Below are positions 44,412 through 54,194 of a stretch of 64,000 nucleotides of DNA, in pieces (the first letter of the stretch is position 1; each line of letters opens with the position of its first letter). The notes below the pieces were generated by a model. That model ran no database searches. It was not told the origin of the DNA and was given only the letters and a program-made list of their open reading frames with translations. Location: assembly GCA_947493255.1 (NCBI GenBank), contig CANLQK010000006.1, forward strand, positions 62,001 to 126,000. The letters run 5' to 3'. Origin of the DNA: an uncultured Paracoccaceae bacterium (GTDB lineage Bacteria > Pseudomonadota > Alphaproteobacteria > Rhodobacterales > Rhodobacteraceae). The translations under genes were made by a program, and so were the position numbers.

Positions 44412-47060
44412 ATGTGTATTCTCTGCTCGGCCTTTCAGCCAGAAACCTGCCCGTCCAATGAAATGGCCAGTACTGGCGTCGTTATTACAGAAGGTGTAGA
44501 TGCCGCCTCCGGGGTTACGACTATTTATTCAATGGACGTTGACGACACGTTTAATGGCACGCTTTTTGTCGGGGATACGGATTGGATAGCGATCACCTTG
44601 GAAGCTGGCGAAACTTACGAGATTTCGCTTGAAGGCGCAGGAAGCGGTGCGGGCACCGTGCAAGATACCTATCTTACGATCTATGATGCAAATGGCCGCT
44701 ACGTCACCCAAAACGATGATGGAGGGGCGGACTTCGATTCGCGTGTTAACGCATTTACAGCTACAACAAACGGTACCTACTACATCTCTGCAGGGTCATA
44801 CGCTGATAGCTACAGTGGGACATATACGGTGAGTGTCACCGGTGTTGAGGCGCCCGATCCGACTGACGTCGGGACCTTTGAAGAAATGGCCGACTTCCTG
44901 ATTGATGGGTATTGGGACGGATATCAGTTCGACACGTCAGACAGCAACATTCTGACAGTTGATTTGACAGACCTAACAAATGCTGGCCAACAATTGGCGC
45001 GATGGGCGTTGGATGCTTGGGAAATGGTTGCGGATCTTGAATTCGTAGAGGTTTTCAACGGCGCCGAAATTACCTTTGATGATGAGGATAGCGGTGCCTA
45101 TGCCGGACCCGATGAATTAGCGGCTGACGGGTCGACAATTATCGAGTCTATTGTCAACGTGGATTCCAACTGGATCACCTGGTACGGCGGCGACCTGAAC
45201 AGCTATACGATGCTGACCTATATACATGAAATCGGGCATGCGCTGGGTCTTGGTCATCAAGGCGATTACAATGGGGCCGGAACGTACGGAGTTGATAATA
45301 CGTTTGCCAATGACAGCTGGCAGGTATCGGTCATGTCGTACTTTAGCCAGCTTGATAACACGACGGTTGATGCGACAGAAGCCTTACCGGTTACGGCGAT
45401 GCTGGTTGATATCATTGCTATCCAAGAATTGTATGGCGCATCTACACTGTCGCAAGGGGACACCATTTGGGGAGACGGCGGTTCGTTCGGCACTTATTTG
45501 GACGATGTAGTTGACGGCCTAGCTGGTGGCGATGGCAATGGTAACCTGGAAGGTAGCTTCGATCTTGCACTGACGATTTATGACCACAGCGGCACAGATA
45601 CGATTGATCTCTCGTTCCTAACGTCCGAAATCTCTTTGAACCTGAATGGCGGGACATTTTCCGATATCAACGGCGGGATCGGCAATCTCGCCATCGCCGT
45701 CGACACAGTTATCGAGAACGCCAATCTGGGCAGCGGTAACGACTACGTAACAGCCAACGGAGTTGCGAACGTTATCTCAACAGGCGGAGGTAACGACACC
45801 ATTTATGATGTTTCGACGGGTGATGAGATTGATGGTGGTTCCGGAGCGGACACCGTCCATATCGACATCGACGTCTCCGACATCATTGACGGTTCCTATG
45901 ACGGCGAAACGATCACTATTTTCACCGTTGATGGGCAGCAGGAATTTATCGGTGTCGAACACTTCTTGTTTAACGACCAATCCTTGGACGAAGGTGACCT
46001 TATCACCCTTGTCGAAGATTTAGAAAGCAACCGCACAACGATCATTGGGTCCACCGGCAACGATGCTCTTCTGTTAGGGACAAATGCAGCGGACGACATC
46101 AATGCGCGTGCAGGCAGCGACTATGTCGAGGCCTTAGGTGGCGATGATATCGTGGCAGGCGGAATAGGCGCAGACGTTATATATGGCGGGAATGGCGACG
46201 ACGAAGTACGGGGCGCTGATGGCTTCGATAGCATCTACGGTGACGACGGCGACGATACCCTGTTCGGCAACAACGGGTCGGACCTGCTTAGCGGTGGCGC
46301 AGGCAATGATAGCATTTCTGGCGGACTGGGCGCGGACGATATTTCTGGTGGTATCGGAAACGATATCTTGTCGGGTGACAATGGGGCCGACATTTTGTCA
46401 GGCGATGACGGGCAGGACACTTTGTTCGGCAACTTTGGCAATGACACGCTGAACGGTGGCAATGGTTCTGACGTCTTGTATGGCGGCTTGGGCTTTGACG
46501 AATTGCATGGCGATAGTGGCGGTGACGAAATCTTTGGCATGGCGGGTGCGGACTCTGTCTATGGCGGCGACGGTAATGACACGCTGAACGGCAATGACGG
46601 CCACGATTTTGTGTATGGCGATACCGGCGACGATTTTATCTATGGTGGTCTGGCAAACGACCAGCTCTTCGGTGGTGCAGGAGATGATACGATCAGTGGC
46701 GCGAACGGACGAGATATCTTGTACGGCGGTGTGGACAATGACGTGCTCTACGGTGGTGGCGGGAATGATACGCTTGAAGGCGGCAGCGGGAACGACGTTA
46801 TAGGGGGAGGAACTGGAGTAGATACGTTCATCTTCGAGACCGGAGACGGGAGCGACACTATAACCGATTTCGCAGCTGGTGCGGATACGCTGGAACTGTC
46901 TTACGAACTGTTGGACGGCCTTAGCTTGCAAAATTTCGCAAACACAGTCGGCGGCAATCTGACATTGACGTTCGATTCTGGTGACGAACTGACATTCACC
47001 AATGGCTTGTCTCTTACGCAATTGGAGAGCAGCGTCACCTACTTCTATGAGATAATTTAA
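44412..47060 (+). CDS. Serralysin-like RTX zinc metalloprotease with PPC domain
   Basis: An 882-residue secreted metalloprotease. An N-terminal Cys-rich leader (MCILCSAFQPETCPS) precedes a bacterial pre-peptidase C-terminal-like beta domain (about 25-145: TDWIAITLEAGETYEISLEG, GTYYISAGSY). The M10B protease domain has the zinc site HEIGHALGLGH (272-282) and the Met-turn VMSYFSQ (Met308). Then come 25 uninterrupted RTX nonapeptides (46158-46832) and a C-terminal secretion region ending in SYELLDGLSLQNF and a final FYEII, in line with type I signals. The partner transporter is plausibly at 30-33 kb. An internal ATG at 44463 would drop the leader; I kept the first ATG because the Cys motif looks conserved among relatives. 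Confidence 0.9.
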   Translation: MCILCSAFQPETCPSNEMASTGVVITEGVDAASGVTTIYSMDVDDTFNGTLFVGDTDWIAITLEAGETYEISLEGAGSGAGTVQDTYLTIYDANGRYVTQNDDGGADFDSRVNAFTATTNGTYYISAGSYADSYSGTYTVSVTGVEAPDPTDVGTFEEMADFLIDGYWDGYQFDTSDSNILTVDLTDLTNAGQQLARWALDAWEMVADLEFVEVFNGAEITFDDEDSGAYAGPDELAADGSTIIESIVNVDSNWITWYGGDLNSYTMLTYIHEIGHALGLGHQGDYNGAGTYGVDNTFANDSWQVSVMSYFSQLDNTTVDATEALPVTAMLVDIIAIQELYGASTLSQGDTIWGDGGSFGTYLDDVVDGLAGGDGNGNLEGSFDLALTIYDHSGTDTIDLSFLTSEISLNLNGGTFSDINGGIGNLAIAVDTVIENANLGSGNDYVTANGVANVISTGGGNDTIYDVSTGDEIDGGSGADTVHIDIDVSDIIDGSYDGETITIFTVDGQQEFIGVEHFLFNDQSLDEGDLITLVEDLESNRTTIIGSTGNDALLLGTNAADDINARAGSDYVEALGGDDIVAGGIGADVIYGGNGDDEVRGADGFDSIYGDDGDDTLFGNNGSDLLSGGAGNDSISGGLGADDISGGIGNDILSGDNGADILSGDDGQDTLFGNFGNDTLNGGNGSDVLYGGLGFDELHGDSGGDEIFGMAGADSVYGGDGNDTLNGNDGHDFVYGDTGDDFIYGGLANDQLFGGAGDDTISGANGRDILYGGVDNDVLYGGGGNDTLEGGSGNDVIGGGTGVDTFIFETGDGSDTITDFAAGADTLELSYELLDGLSLQNFANTVGGNLTLTFDSGDELTFTNGLSLTQLESSVTYFYEII
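46158..46832 (+). repeat. 25 tandem RTX nonapeptide codons (27-bp repeats)
   Basis: The DNA is a 675-bp array of 27-bp units encoding GGxGxDxxx repeats such as GGNGSDVLY, GGDGNDTLN and GGAGDDTIS, with no missing or extra codons between 46158 and 46832. It lies inside the protease gene and binds Ca2+ to fold the secreted protein as a parallel beta-roll outside the cell. Confidence 0.95.
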
Positions 47061-47146
47061 TTGATTTCACGACCTTGAACAAATATAGGCCTACTGCGCT
47101 GGCCCCGTCTATTGCGGTGTGGTTGAATGATCTAGGTAGTTATCAA

Positions 47147-47719
47147 ATGCTTGTTGAGCCGACGAACTTATCGGGTGTGGTTGTTATTACGCCGTCACGG
47201 TTCGGGGATCATCGCGGGTTCTTCAGCGAGAGCTACAATCAGGCAAAACTTGCAGAAGTTGGGATTGATCTGACGTTTGTACAGGACAACCATTCGTTGT
47301 CAGATACAGTCGGCACGGTGCGCGGACTTCATTTTCAAGCGCCACCCAAAGCCCAAGATAAATTGGTGCGCTGTGGCAAGGGCCGCCTGTTCGATGTGGC
47401 CGTCGATATTCGCAAGGGATCGCCCACGTTTGGGCAATCGTTCGGGATTGAATTGAGCTTTGAGAACGGTAAGCAGCTTTTGGTGCCAGCGGGATTTGCC
47501 CATGGGTTTGTGACCCGAGAGGCTGGCACAGAGATCATCTACAAATGTTCGAACGACTACGCACCGGAAACAGAAGGGGCATTGTTGTGGAACGATCCGT
47601 CCCTGTGCATCGACTGGGGTGTTGACGATGCGTCAGCAGTTTTGTCTGACAAAGACAAGATTGCGCCGCGATTGGTCGAACTGGACAGCCCATTCACATT
47701 CGATGAGGGTACCACGTGA
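47147..47719 (+). CDS. rfbC: dTDP-4-dehydrorhamnose 3,5-epimerase
   Basis: The 190-residue cupin epimerase inverts C3 and C5 of the 4-keto intermediate of dTDP-L-rhamnose synthesis. It contains [13 protein letters not shown], the catalytic His in [19 protein letters not shown] and the Tyr/His pair in [10 protein letters not shown] prefer ATG 47147, with AGGTAG at normal spacing and an N-terminus matching the family ([14 protein letters not shown]); a longer frame upstream is not family-like. The stop overlaps the rfbB GTG start, so rfbC is the first gene of a four-gene rhamnose unit. Confidence 0.94.
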   Translation: MLVEPTNLSGVVVITPSRFGDHRGFFSESYNQAKLAEVGIDLTFVQDNHSLSDTVGTVRGLHFQAPPKAQDKLVRCGKGRLFDVAVDIRKGSPTFGQSFGIELSFENGKQLLVPAGFAHGFVTREAGTEIIYKCSNDYAPETEGALLWNDPSLCIDWGVDDASAVLSDKDKIAPRLVELDSPFTFDEGTT

Positions 47720-48765
47720 CATTATTGGTGACAGGGGGTGCGGGTTTCATCGGATCGGCGGTGGTGCGATTGGCGATTTCACGTGGGATGCGTGTCGTAA
47801 ACCTTGATGCACTGACCTATGCCGCGTGCCTTGAGAACGTCGCGGCTTGCGCAGACGATCCGCTGTACACTTTCGTTAAGGCGGACTTGCGGGATCGCGA
47901 TGCGCTTGATGCGGTGTTTGAGACATATAAACCGACGCAGGTTTTGAATTTAGCCGCTGAGTCCCATGTAGATCGATCCATCGACGGGCCAGCAGCGTTT
48001 ATGGACACCAACGTAATCGGGACGTTCAACCTGTTAGACGCTGCACGCCAGTTTTGGGACGGAGCCGACCGGCCTGACGGATTTCGCTTTCATCACGTGT
48101 CCACAGACGAGGTATTCGGGTCGCTTGGGACAGAGGGGCAGTTTACGGAAACCACGCCGTATGATCCGCGGTCGCCATATTCAGCTTCCAAGGCGGCGTC
48201 GGATCATCTGGTGCGAGCGTGGCATGAAACCTATGGTTTGCCAGTTGTTCTGACGAACTGCTCCAACAATTACGGCCCCTATCATTTCCCCGAAAAACTG
48301 GTCCCAGTGGTTATCTTGAACGCGTTAGCGGGGAAGGATTTGCCCATCTACGGAGACGGGTCGAACGTGCGCGACTGGCTTTATGTAGAAGATCACGCCG
48401 ACGCTTTGTTAAAGGTCTTGGCCGAGGGCGAGACGGGCCGCAGTTACAACATCGGCGGCGAGAACGAGAAAACCAATCTGGAATTGGTGAATATCCTATG
48501 TGCCGCGCTGGATCGCATGCAGCCGCGCAGTGATGGCGAGTCCTACGCTAACCAGATCACATTTGTTTCCGACCGGCCCGGCCATGATGCGCGCTACGCC
48601 ATTGACCCAACGCGGATCCGAACCGAGCTAGGCTGGCGTCCATCAGTAACGGTTGAGGAAGGTCTGGAGAAAACGGTGCGTTGGTATTTAGACAACGAGG
48701 CATGGTGGCGTCCGTTGCAAAAACGCAATGGCGTTGGTGTTCGGCTAGGGACGGTGAACCCTTGA
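47716..48765 (+). CDS. rfbB: dTDP-glucose 4,6-dehydratase
   Basis: The 349-residue extended SDR converts dTDP-glucose to dTDP-4-keto-6-deoxyglucose with bound NAD. It has [14 protein letters not shown] at the N-terminus, [13 protein letters not shown], the Thr-Asp-Glu of [12 protein letters not shown] and the catalytic [10 protein letters not shown]. Initiation at GTG 47716 overlaps the rfbC stop. Its 3' end overlaps the rfbD TTG start. The family length and motifs agree. Confidence 0.95.
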   Translation: MTLLVTGGAGFIGSAVVRLAISRGMRVVNLDALTYAACLENVAACADDPLYTFVKADLRDRDALDAVFETYKPTQVLNLAAESHVDRSIDGPAAFMDTNVIGTFNLLDAARQFWDGADRPDGFRFHHVSTDEVFGSLGTEGQFTETTPYDPRSPYSASKAASDHLVRAWHETYGLPVVLTNCSNNYGPYHFPEKLVPVVILNALAGKDLPIYGDGSNVRDWLYVEDHADALLKVLAEGETGRSYNIGGENEKTNLELVNILCAALDRMQPRSDGESYANQITFVSDRPGHDARYAIDPTRIRTELGWRPSVTVEEGLEKTVRWYLDNEAWWRPLQKRNGVGVRLGTVNP

Positions 48766-49601
48766 AGATTTTGATGTTCGGAGCCACAGGACAGGTGGCG
48801 AGGGAAGTTCGTCGACAAGCCGAAGTGATTGCATTGGGCCGTGACGATGCCGATCTAACACGACCCGAAGAGTGCCGCGCCGCAATTGAAGCGCACGCGC
48901 CCGATGCCGTGATCAATGCTGCGGCCTATACGGCGGTGGATCGCGCCGAAGAGCACGAGGCCACCGCGTTTCTCGTCAATTGCGAAGCGCCCAAGGCTAT
49001 GGCTATTTGCTGCGCCTCGCGTGACATCCCATTTGTGACGATTTCGACAGATTACGTTTTTGACGGACAGGGCGAGCGTCCATGGAAGCCCGATGACTTG
49101 ACGGGACCGCTGGGGGCATACGGGCGTACGAAACTTGCTGGAGAACGCGCTGTGCTGGCGGCTGGTGGGCGCTGCGCGGTTTTGCGCACGTCATGGGTGT
49201 TTTCAGCCCACGGCAACAATTTCGTTAAAACTATGCTGCGGCTTGGGGCGGAGCGTGATGCATTGAGCATTGTGAGTGATCAGGTGGGCGGACCAACATC
49301 CGCGGACGCGATTGCGCAGGCCTGTTTGCGGATGGCGCGCATGTTGGCCGACGACTCTGAACTGGCAGGAATTTATCATTTCAGCGGGACCCCTGATGTC
49401 AGTTGGGACATCTTTGCGACCGCAATTTTTGAGCAAGCAGGTCTGGACTGCGCCGTAACGCCGATTTCATCGGCAGAGTACCCGACAGCGGCAGCACGAC
49501 CCATGAATTCGCGCCTGGATTGCACTAGCTTGGAAAGGGCGTTTGATATCCCACGGCCCGATTGGCTTAAATCACTAGCAAGTGTTCTGGCTGAATTATA
49601 G
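48762..49601 (+). CDS. rfbD: dTDP-4-dehydrorhamnose reductase
   Basis: The reductase of about 279 residues forms dTDP-L-rhamnose using NAD(P)[11 protein letters not shown] opens the Rossmann fold, then [22 protein letters not shown] and YGRTKLAGE with the catalytic Tyr and Lys. Translation most likely starts at TTG 48762 ([10 protein letters not shown]), which overlaps the rfbB stop; ATG 48774 is the next candidate. It is coupled to rfbB. Confidence 0.94.
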   Translation: MKILMFGATGQVAREVRRQAEVIALGRDDADLTRPEECRAAIEAHAPDAVINAAAYTAVDRAEEHEATAFLVNCEAPKAMAICCASRDIPFVTISTDYVFDGQGERPWKPDDLTGPLGAYGRTKLAGERAVLAAGGRCAVLRTSWVFSAHGNNFVKTMLRLGAERDALSIVSDQVGGPTSADAIAQACLRMARMLADDSELAGIYHFSGTPDVSWDIFATAIFEQAGLDCAVTPISSAEYPTAAARPMNSRLDCTSLERAFDIPRPDWLKSLASVLAEL

Positions 49602-49649
49602 TGTCGAAAAAACACGCTTTGGCTAGAATGAAGACAGGAACACCCAATT

Positions 49650-50525
49650 ATGACGGATAGAAAAGGTATCATTCTGGCGGGCGGTTCTGGCACCCGTCTG
49701 TACCCGATCACTATTGGAGTGTCTAAGCAGCTGCTGCCAATCTACGACAAGCCGATGATTTACTATCCGCTGTCGGTCTTGATGCTAGCCGGTATCCGCG
49801 AGATTGCTGTGATCACGACGCCAGAAGATCAAGAGCAATTTAGGCGCACCCTTGGGGACGGAAGCCAGTGGGGTTTGGCGCTGACCTATATCGTGCAGCC
49901 GTCACCGGATGGTTTAGCCCAAGCGTATCTTTTGGCAGAGGACTTTCTGGACGGCGCAGCCAGCGCGATGGTGTTGGGGGACAACATCTTTTTCGGGCAC
50001 AATCTGTCTGAAACGCTGGCGTCCGCCAATGCGGTGGACGTTGGCGGCGTCGTGTTTGGCTACCACGTGAGTGATCCAGAACGTTATGGTGTGGTGGAAT
50101 TTGACGAGAACGGGCAGGTTAAGGCGATTGTCGAGAAGCCCGAGAACCCGCCATCAAAATATGCCGTGACCGGACTTTATTTTCTGGATGGCACAGCGCC
50201 TGCCCGTGCCGCCGAGGTCAAACCGTCTTCCCGCGGCGAGTTGGAAATCGTGACATTGCTGGAAAGTTATCTGGCCGATGGGACGTTGAAGGTGGAACGT
50301 ATGGGGCGCGGGTTTGCGTGGTTGGATACGGGAACACATGCCAGCCTGTTGGATGCTGGAAATTTTGTGCGTACATTGAACAACCGGCAGGGACTGCAAA
50401 CCGGTTGTCTCGAAGAGGTCGCGTACCGCAATGGCTGGATAGATCGCGAAGCACTTTTGAAGCAGGCGGCCCGGTTCTCCAAGAATGCCTATGGCAGCTA
50501 TTTGGAGGCATTGGCAGAGGATTGA
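49650..50525 (+). CDS. rfbA: Glucose-1-phosphate thymidylyltransferase
   Basis: The 291-residue nucleotidyltransferase makes dTDP-glucose, the substrate of RfbB. It has [11 protein letters not shown] (about 11-21), the [14 protein letters not shown] segment, SPDGLAQA, the active-site [27 protein letters not shown] and the C-terminal [11 protein letters not shown]. It follows rfbD by 48 bp. The order C-B-D-A differs from the common A-B-C-D but completes the set. Confidence 0.95.
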   Translation: MTDRKGIILAGGSGTRLYPITIGVSKQLLPIYDKPMIYYPLSVLMLAGIREIAVITTPEDQEQFRRTLGDGSQWGLALTYIVQPSPDGLAQAYLLAEDFLDGAASAMVLGDNIFFGHNLSETLASANAVDVGGVVFGYHVSDPERYGVVEFDENGQVKAIVEKPENPPSKYAVTGLYFLDGTAPARAAEVKPSSRGELEIVTLLESYLADGTLKVERMGRGFAWLDTGTHASLLDAGNFVRTLNNRQGLQTGCLEEVAYRNGWIDREALLKQAARFSKNAYGSYLEALAED

Positions 50526-50664
50526 GGATCGTCGGATCAACCGTGTGCGGTCTTCACAAGAAAGGTATTAAGAGTTCGTAAAAGGGAAGAACGGTCGCTC
50601 AAGAGATCGTTCAGCATCCAAAGGTAGAGTTTGCATATCGCATTGCAGCACTGGAGCTTACCCG

Positions 50665-52071
50665 ATGTCCGAAACCTCGCCCATTCTTGGCCTGCCTTAT
50701 ATTCAGCCGGCACAAGCGCAAAAACATGTCACCCATAACGAAGCCATCCAGATGCTGGATGCTTTGGTTCAATTGGTAGTCATAGCGCAAGATCAAACAG
50801 CCCCACCGAATAGCGCGCAAAGTGGCGCGCGCTATATTGTTGCAACGGGCGGGCAAGGCGATTGGGCCGACCATGACGGCGACGTTGCCGTTTACAATGG
50901 CAACGGTTGGATCTTCCTGACACCACAACGGGGATGGACCGCTTATGTCACTGACACGGAATCGCAAACGCTCTTTGACGGAACAAGCTGGAGCGCCTTG
51001 TCCAGCGATATGGTTGACCGGTTAGGGATTAATACATCCGCTGATGATACCAATCGGCTTAGTGTGTCGTCTGACGCGGTTCTCCTGAACCATAACGGGA
51101 CAGGCCATCAGTTGAAGGTGAACAAAGCGGCCAATGTGGACACTGCATCGTTGTTGTTCCAAACGGGTTTTTCGGGCCGTGCGGAAATGGGAACGGCGGG
51201 GAACGATGATTTTTCAATCAAGGTGAGCGCGGACGGCACGACATGGACCGAGGCGTTGCGCATAGATGCCGCAACAGGACAAGTTGACCTGCTACAATCT
51301 GGGCTGCGTGAGGTCCTGCTGGCACCGCGCACCTATTTTGTCGATCCCGCAAACGGCAACGACAGCAACACAGGATTGATTGCAGTAACGGATGCTTTTG
51401 CGACTTTGGATGCGGCGATCGCAGCGGCGCTTGCACTGGATGGTGCGGGGCACGACGTGACGATCCAATTGGCCGACGCGACGTATGCCATTCCGACGTC
51501 ACTGATGTTTGACACACCACTGACCGGAATCCCGATCTTAAATATCGTCGGAAATCTAAGCGCGCCCGAAATGGTTGTCATGTCGGCTACGCGTGAGGTT
51601 TTTGAAGTACGGCAAGGAACGCTGGCGTTGTCTGGCATGCGACTCCAGACAACAAGTTCAAGCCTTGCACTACTGAACATCTCTGGGCGTGGTACAGTAA
51701 CTGTGGACGCTGTCGATTTTGGTGTCGCAGGTGGCCACGTGACAGTTAGCCAGTTCGGAATGATGACAGCGGTGGGCGACTATAGCATTTCGGGGGATGC
51801 AAAGTACCATGTCAGAGCAGAGGAAGGCGGTTATGTGTCTTTGCTGTGTGATACCATCGACATCTTAGGAACCCCGGATTTTTCTTCCTCTTTCGCGGTT
51901 TCGACACGGGGCAGCATTCTGCTGTCTTCAAAGCCAGTATTTCAAGGCACGGCAACTGGCCGACGCTATGCCATCAACAACAATGGTGTGATTTCAACGA
52001 ACGGAAACGGTGAGACCTATTTTCCTGGCGACTCTGCCGGCTTTATTGCAACGGGTGGGCAGTATTCCTGA
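50665..52071 (+). CDS. DUF2793 protein with parallel beta-helix-like C-terminal part
   Basis: The 468-residue protein starts with a DUF2793 domain (about 1-110): SPILGLPYIQPAQAQKHVTH, NEAIQMLDALVQL, GWIFLTPQRGWTAYV. Such domains are common at the start of rhodobacterial phage-tail-fibre-like and surface proteins. From about residue 225 it reads TYFVDPANGNDSNTGLIAV and then successive strands rich in Val, Thr, Ser and Gly, like the right-handed beta-helix of tailspikes or pectate-lyase-like enzymes. There is no signal peptide. It sits between rhamnose synthesis and sulfotransferase genes, so it may act on a polysaccharide, which is inference. Confidence 0.75.
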   Translation: MSETSPILGLPYIQPAQAQKHVTHNEAIQMLDALVQLVVIAQDQTAPPNSAQSGARYIVATGGQGDWADHDGDVAVYNGNGWIFLTPQRGWTAYVTDTESQTLFDGTSWSALSSDMVDRLGINTSADDTNRLSVSSDAVLLNHNGTGHQLKVNKAANVDTASLLFQTGFSGRAEMGTAGNDDFSIKVSADGTTWTEALRIDAATGQVDLLQSGLREVLLAPRTYFVDPANGNDSNTGLIAVTDAFATLDAAIAAALALDGAGHDVTIQLADATYAIPTSLMFDTPLTGIPILNIVGNLSAPEMVVMSATREVFEVRQGTLALSGMRLQTTSSSLALLNISGRGTVTVDAVDFGVAGGHVTVSQFGMMTAVGDYSISGDAKYHVRAEEGGYVSLLCDTIDILGTPDFSSSFAVSTRGSILLSSKPVFQGTATGRRYAINNNGVISTNGNGETYFPGDSAGFIATGGQYS

Positions 52072-52418
52072 GCTCACACAGAATGAAGATGCGACCAATT
52101 TTTCCCGGCTGCTCACCTTGTTTGAGTTAGCGGATCTGACAAGGAATTGAAGTGTCACTTGGTGTGTTCTCCGAGACCGCGCACTCATGGCAAGGCTGAT
52201 CTGTCAGCCTTTATTAGGGGGCAATGGGAAATCCTTCTGGGTGGCGCTGATAGCGTCGTAAAGGTGGTGACAACTTTGTCTTATAGAACAAGCCCCCAAC
52301 AAGCCTGAGCGCGTCTTAGGGCTTCAATCCTTGATCGATTGTGAGACTACTTATGGTGAGGGGGCCCACGACAAAGGCAACAGATGCAGTTACGTTAGAT
52401 TTTGAAGCGCACCGGCCC
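52072..52418 (+). other. 347-bp gap with a hairpin
   Basis: No intact gene is visible. AAGGCTGA (52192-52199) and TCAGCCTT (52204-52211) form an 8-bp stem followed by TATT, a plausible terminator for the DUF2793 gene and possibly for the minus-strand gene. A roughly 45-codon frame on the plus strand around 52160-52300 (including LSAFIRGQWEILLGGADS) ends in a stop and looks like decayed coding DNA of unknown origin. Confidence 0.4.
52192..52215. terminator. Probable terminator near the DUF2793 gene
   Basis: An 8-bp stem (AAGGCTGA/TCAGCCTT) with a TCTG loop is followed by TATTAG. It is 120 bp after the DUF2793 stop and 220 bp before the convergent sulfotransferase stop. Confidence 0.5.
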
Positions 52419-53435
52419 TTAAGTATTGTTGCGTGAAACCCAAATATGGCGCGCTAAAGCAATCGTATCATCGATAGTAAGATCTTGTGACGACGGTTCT
52501 GCCGGTACTTTGGGTTGCCCAAACAAAGGGCCATCCAAGTCAGGGAAATAAGTTCGCTGCAGCGTGTTGTAAGAGTCTTTGTAGTGCTCGGTGATGCGCG
52601 CTGCGATTTCCGGCGGCATAGAGAATTTCCCGCCACCCGCAAAACCGCGAAGAACTTCGACGATGTTGCCCCGTTCACTGTTGAATTTACCATCCAGAAT
52701 GCGCGGCAGGTCTTCGTTGAGTTCGCGCAGGAACATCAAAGGCTTGATGCCCATCGACTCGTTCTGAATGTCGCCCGACTGCATTTTCTCAAACGGAAGA
52801 CCGATTTTGTCGGCAAAATCTTCTAGGATGTCACCACTCTTCAGCACAGACCGTTCAAAGCGATGTACCTGAACAGCGCCACTACCGAAGACGGCAGACC
52901 AATTCTGAACCATCCGCTGCCAATCAGCAGCGCGTAGAAATCCGGGGGTTAGGTCGGTCGGAAACGGCTGACTTCCGCCGCTCGCAATCACTGTGGAATA
53001 CCAACTGTTATAAAAGCTGACAGGTTCACGAATGTAGAGCAATACATTAACCCGGTCACAGAACTCATAAAGCAGATCCCGCAAACGTTCGATTTCTTCT
53101 AGGGAACGAAGCCGTGAGGAGCAATGCTCGTTACTCAAGACCATTTCGCTTGCCGAAGAGCTTTCTATTTCCTGCCGAAGACCCGTGCGCACGTTCGCAC
53201 GAAATTCATCCAAGCTGGCGAATTTATTCGCACCAGCGGTAACACGCATCTCTTCCATGCCTTTGGAATCATCCAAAGCGTAGGCCGTTAGTCCGATATG
53301 GTTAAATGCCCCAGGTGTTTTAGGAAACAATATATCTTCGTTCCCTAAAACAGCACGATTAGCCTGAAGCCATTTCTGTAAAGTTGTGGTGCCTGTCTTT
53401 TCGGCACCTATATGAAGCCAGATACGGTCAATCAT
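52419..53435 (-). CDS. P-loop sulfotransferase-like protein
   Basis: A protein of about 338 residues with the sulfotransferase PAPS fold. The 5'-phosphosulfate loop is WLHIGAEKTGTTTLQKWLQ at the N-terminus, and the 3'-phosphate-contacting segment is NVLLYIREPVSFYNSWYST near residue 145. I prefer ATG 53435 (MIDRIWLHIGAEK); a longer in-frame start at 53465 adds ten residues and overlaps the regulator gene by 38 bp. The upstream marR gene runs into it (8-38 bp overlap), so the two are cotranscribed. The acceptor is unknown, with a glycan most likely from context. Confidence 0.8.
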   Translation of the reverse strand: MIDRIWLHIGAEKTGTTTLQKWLQANRAVLGNEDILFPKTPGAFNHIGLTAYALDDSKGMEEMRVTAGANKFASLDEFRANVRTGLRQEIESSSASEMVLSNEHCSSRLRSLEEIERLRDLLYEFCDRVNVLLYIREPVSFYNSWYSTVIASGGSQPFPTDLTPGFLRAADWQRMVQNWSAVFGSGAVQVHRFERSVLKSGDILEDFADKIGLPFEKMQSGDIQNESMGIKPLMFLRELNEDLPRILDGKFNSERGNIVEVLRGFAGGGKFSMPPEIAARITEHYKDSYNTLQRTYFPDLDGPLFGQPKVPAEPSSQDLTIDDTIALARHIWVSRNNT

Positions 53436-53958
53436 TACGAGTACTTTGCCCTTCAGGTTGCACATTCCCCAAAACGCGCTGACGGATTGTCAATGACAGC
53501 TTCATACACGCTGATTTCAGCCCACCCAAGCGAAAAGCGCTTGCCTTTTCATGAAGATCGCTGGCGATCGTTTCAAAACAAGTGTCTTCAATGTTCTTCA
53601 GCGCCATAATTCCTGCCTCGGTGATCACAATGGTGATCACATGGGTTTCTGGGTCGGGGCGGTGCAGCGCGACCAGCCCCATACCTTCGAGAGATCGGGC
53701 TAGTTTCACAACATGTTTGCGCGGCAAGTTGAGGGCGCGACCCAGTTCAACGGGGCGTTCAAAAGCTGTGTAGCACACCTGATCAAGCAGGGCCCATTGC
53801 GTCAAGGTCAGCTCTGTTCCGGTGTCCTCGCTGAGCGCCTGTAGCCCATTGCCGACTTTGGCAATCTGCAACATCAAATCCTGTATATCCGCACCACCGA
53901 ACGTCGCAGAAGTGGCTTTGGTTGCATCATTGTTTTGAGTTGTTTTCTCTTCGGGCAT
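53428..53958 (-). CDS. MarR-family transcriptional regulator
   Basis: The 176-residue protein is a dimeric winged-helix regulator. A short N-terminal segment rich in Thr and Asn precedes the core: LTLTQWALLDQVCYTAFERP, VELGRALNLPRKHVVKLARSLEGMGLVAL (recognition helix and wing) and RPDPETHVITIVITEAG. ATG 53958 is preferred, since the upstream extension lacks domain character. The end overlaps the sulfotransferase gene. MarR proteins are often self-regulating and respond to small ligands; the target is unknown. Confidence 0.85.
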   Translation of the reverse strand: MPEEKTTQNNDATKATSATFGGADIQDLMLQIAKVGNGLQALSEDTGTELTLTQWALLDQVCYTAFERPVELGRALNLPRKHVVKLARSLEGMGLVALHRPDPETHVITIVITEAGIMALKNIEDTCFETIASDLHEKASAFRLGGLKSACMKLSLTIRQRVLGNVQPEGQSTRND

Positions 53959-54194
53959 GCAAAAAAATCTTTCTAGAATTAAAGTGCTGAACCTAGGAAC
54001 ATTTGGGTCCGCTGGCAATCTGTTTTGAAGCGTTGCCGTCGCGCGACCCTTGCACTGAACTTCAAAAAAAGTGAAGAAGAAACCTGGTGCTGCCGCCGGA
54101 AAACGGACGGAAATTAATCACCTGTTCAATTGTGCGAAAAAATAATAACCACCAGATATACTGCCTGACGATCAAAATTGATGAAAGTGCGAAC

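Noticed and set aside
46158-46832. Tandem repeat that could be read as a CRISPR or minisatellite array
   Set aside because: The 27-bp period encodes calcium-binding nonapeptides without spacers, so it is a protein repeat.
53621-53644. Tandem GTGATCAC repeats that look like an operator
   Set aside because: They lie inside the marR coding region and correspond to the codons of the VITIVIT strand, so they are explained by protein sequence.
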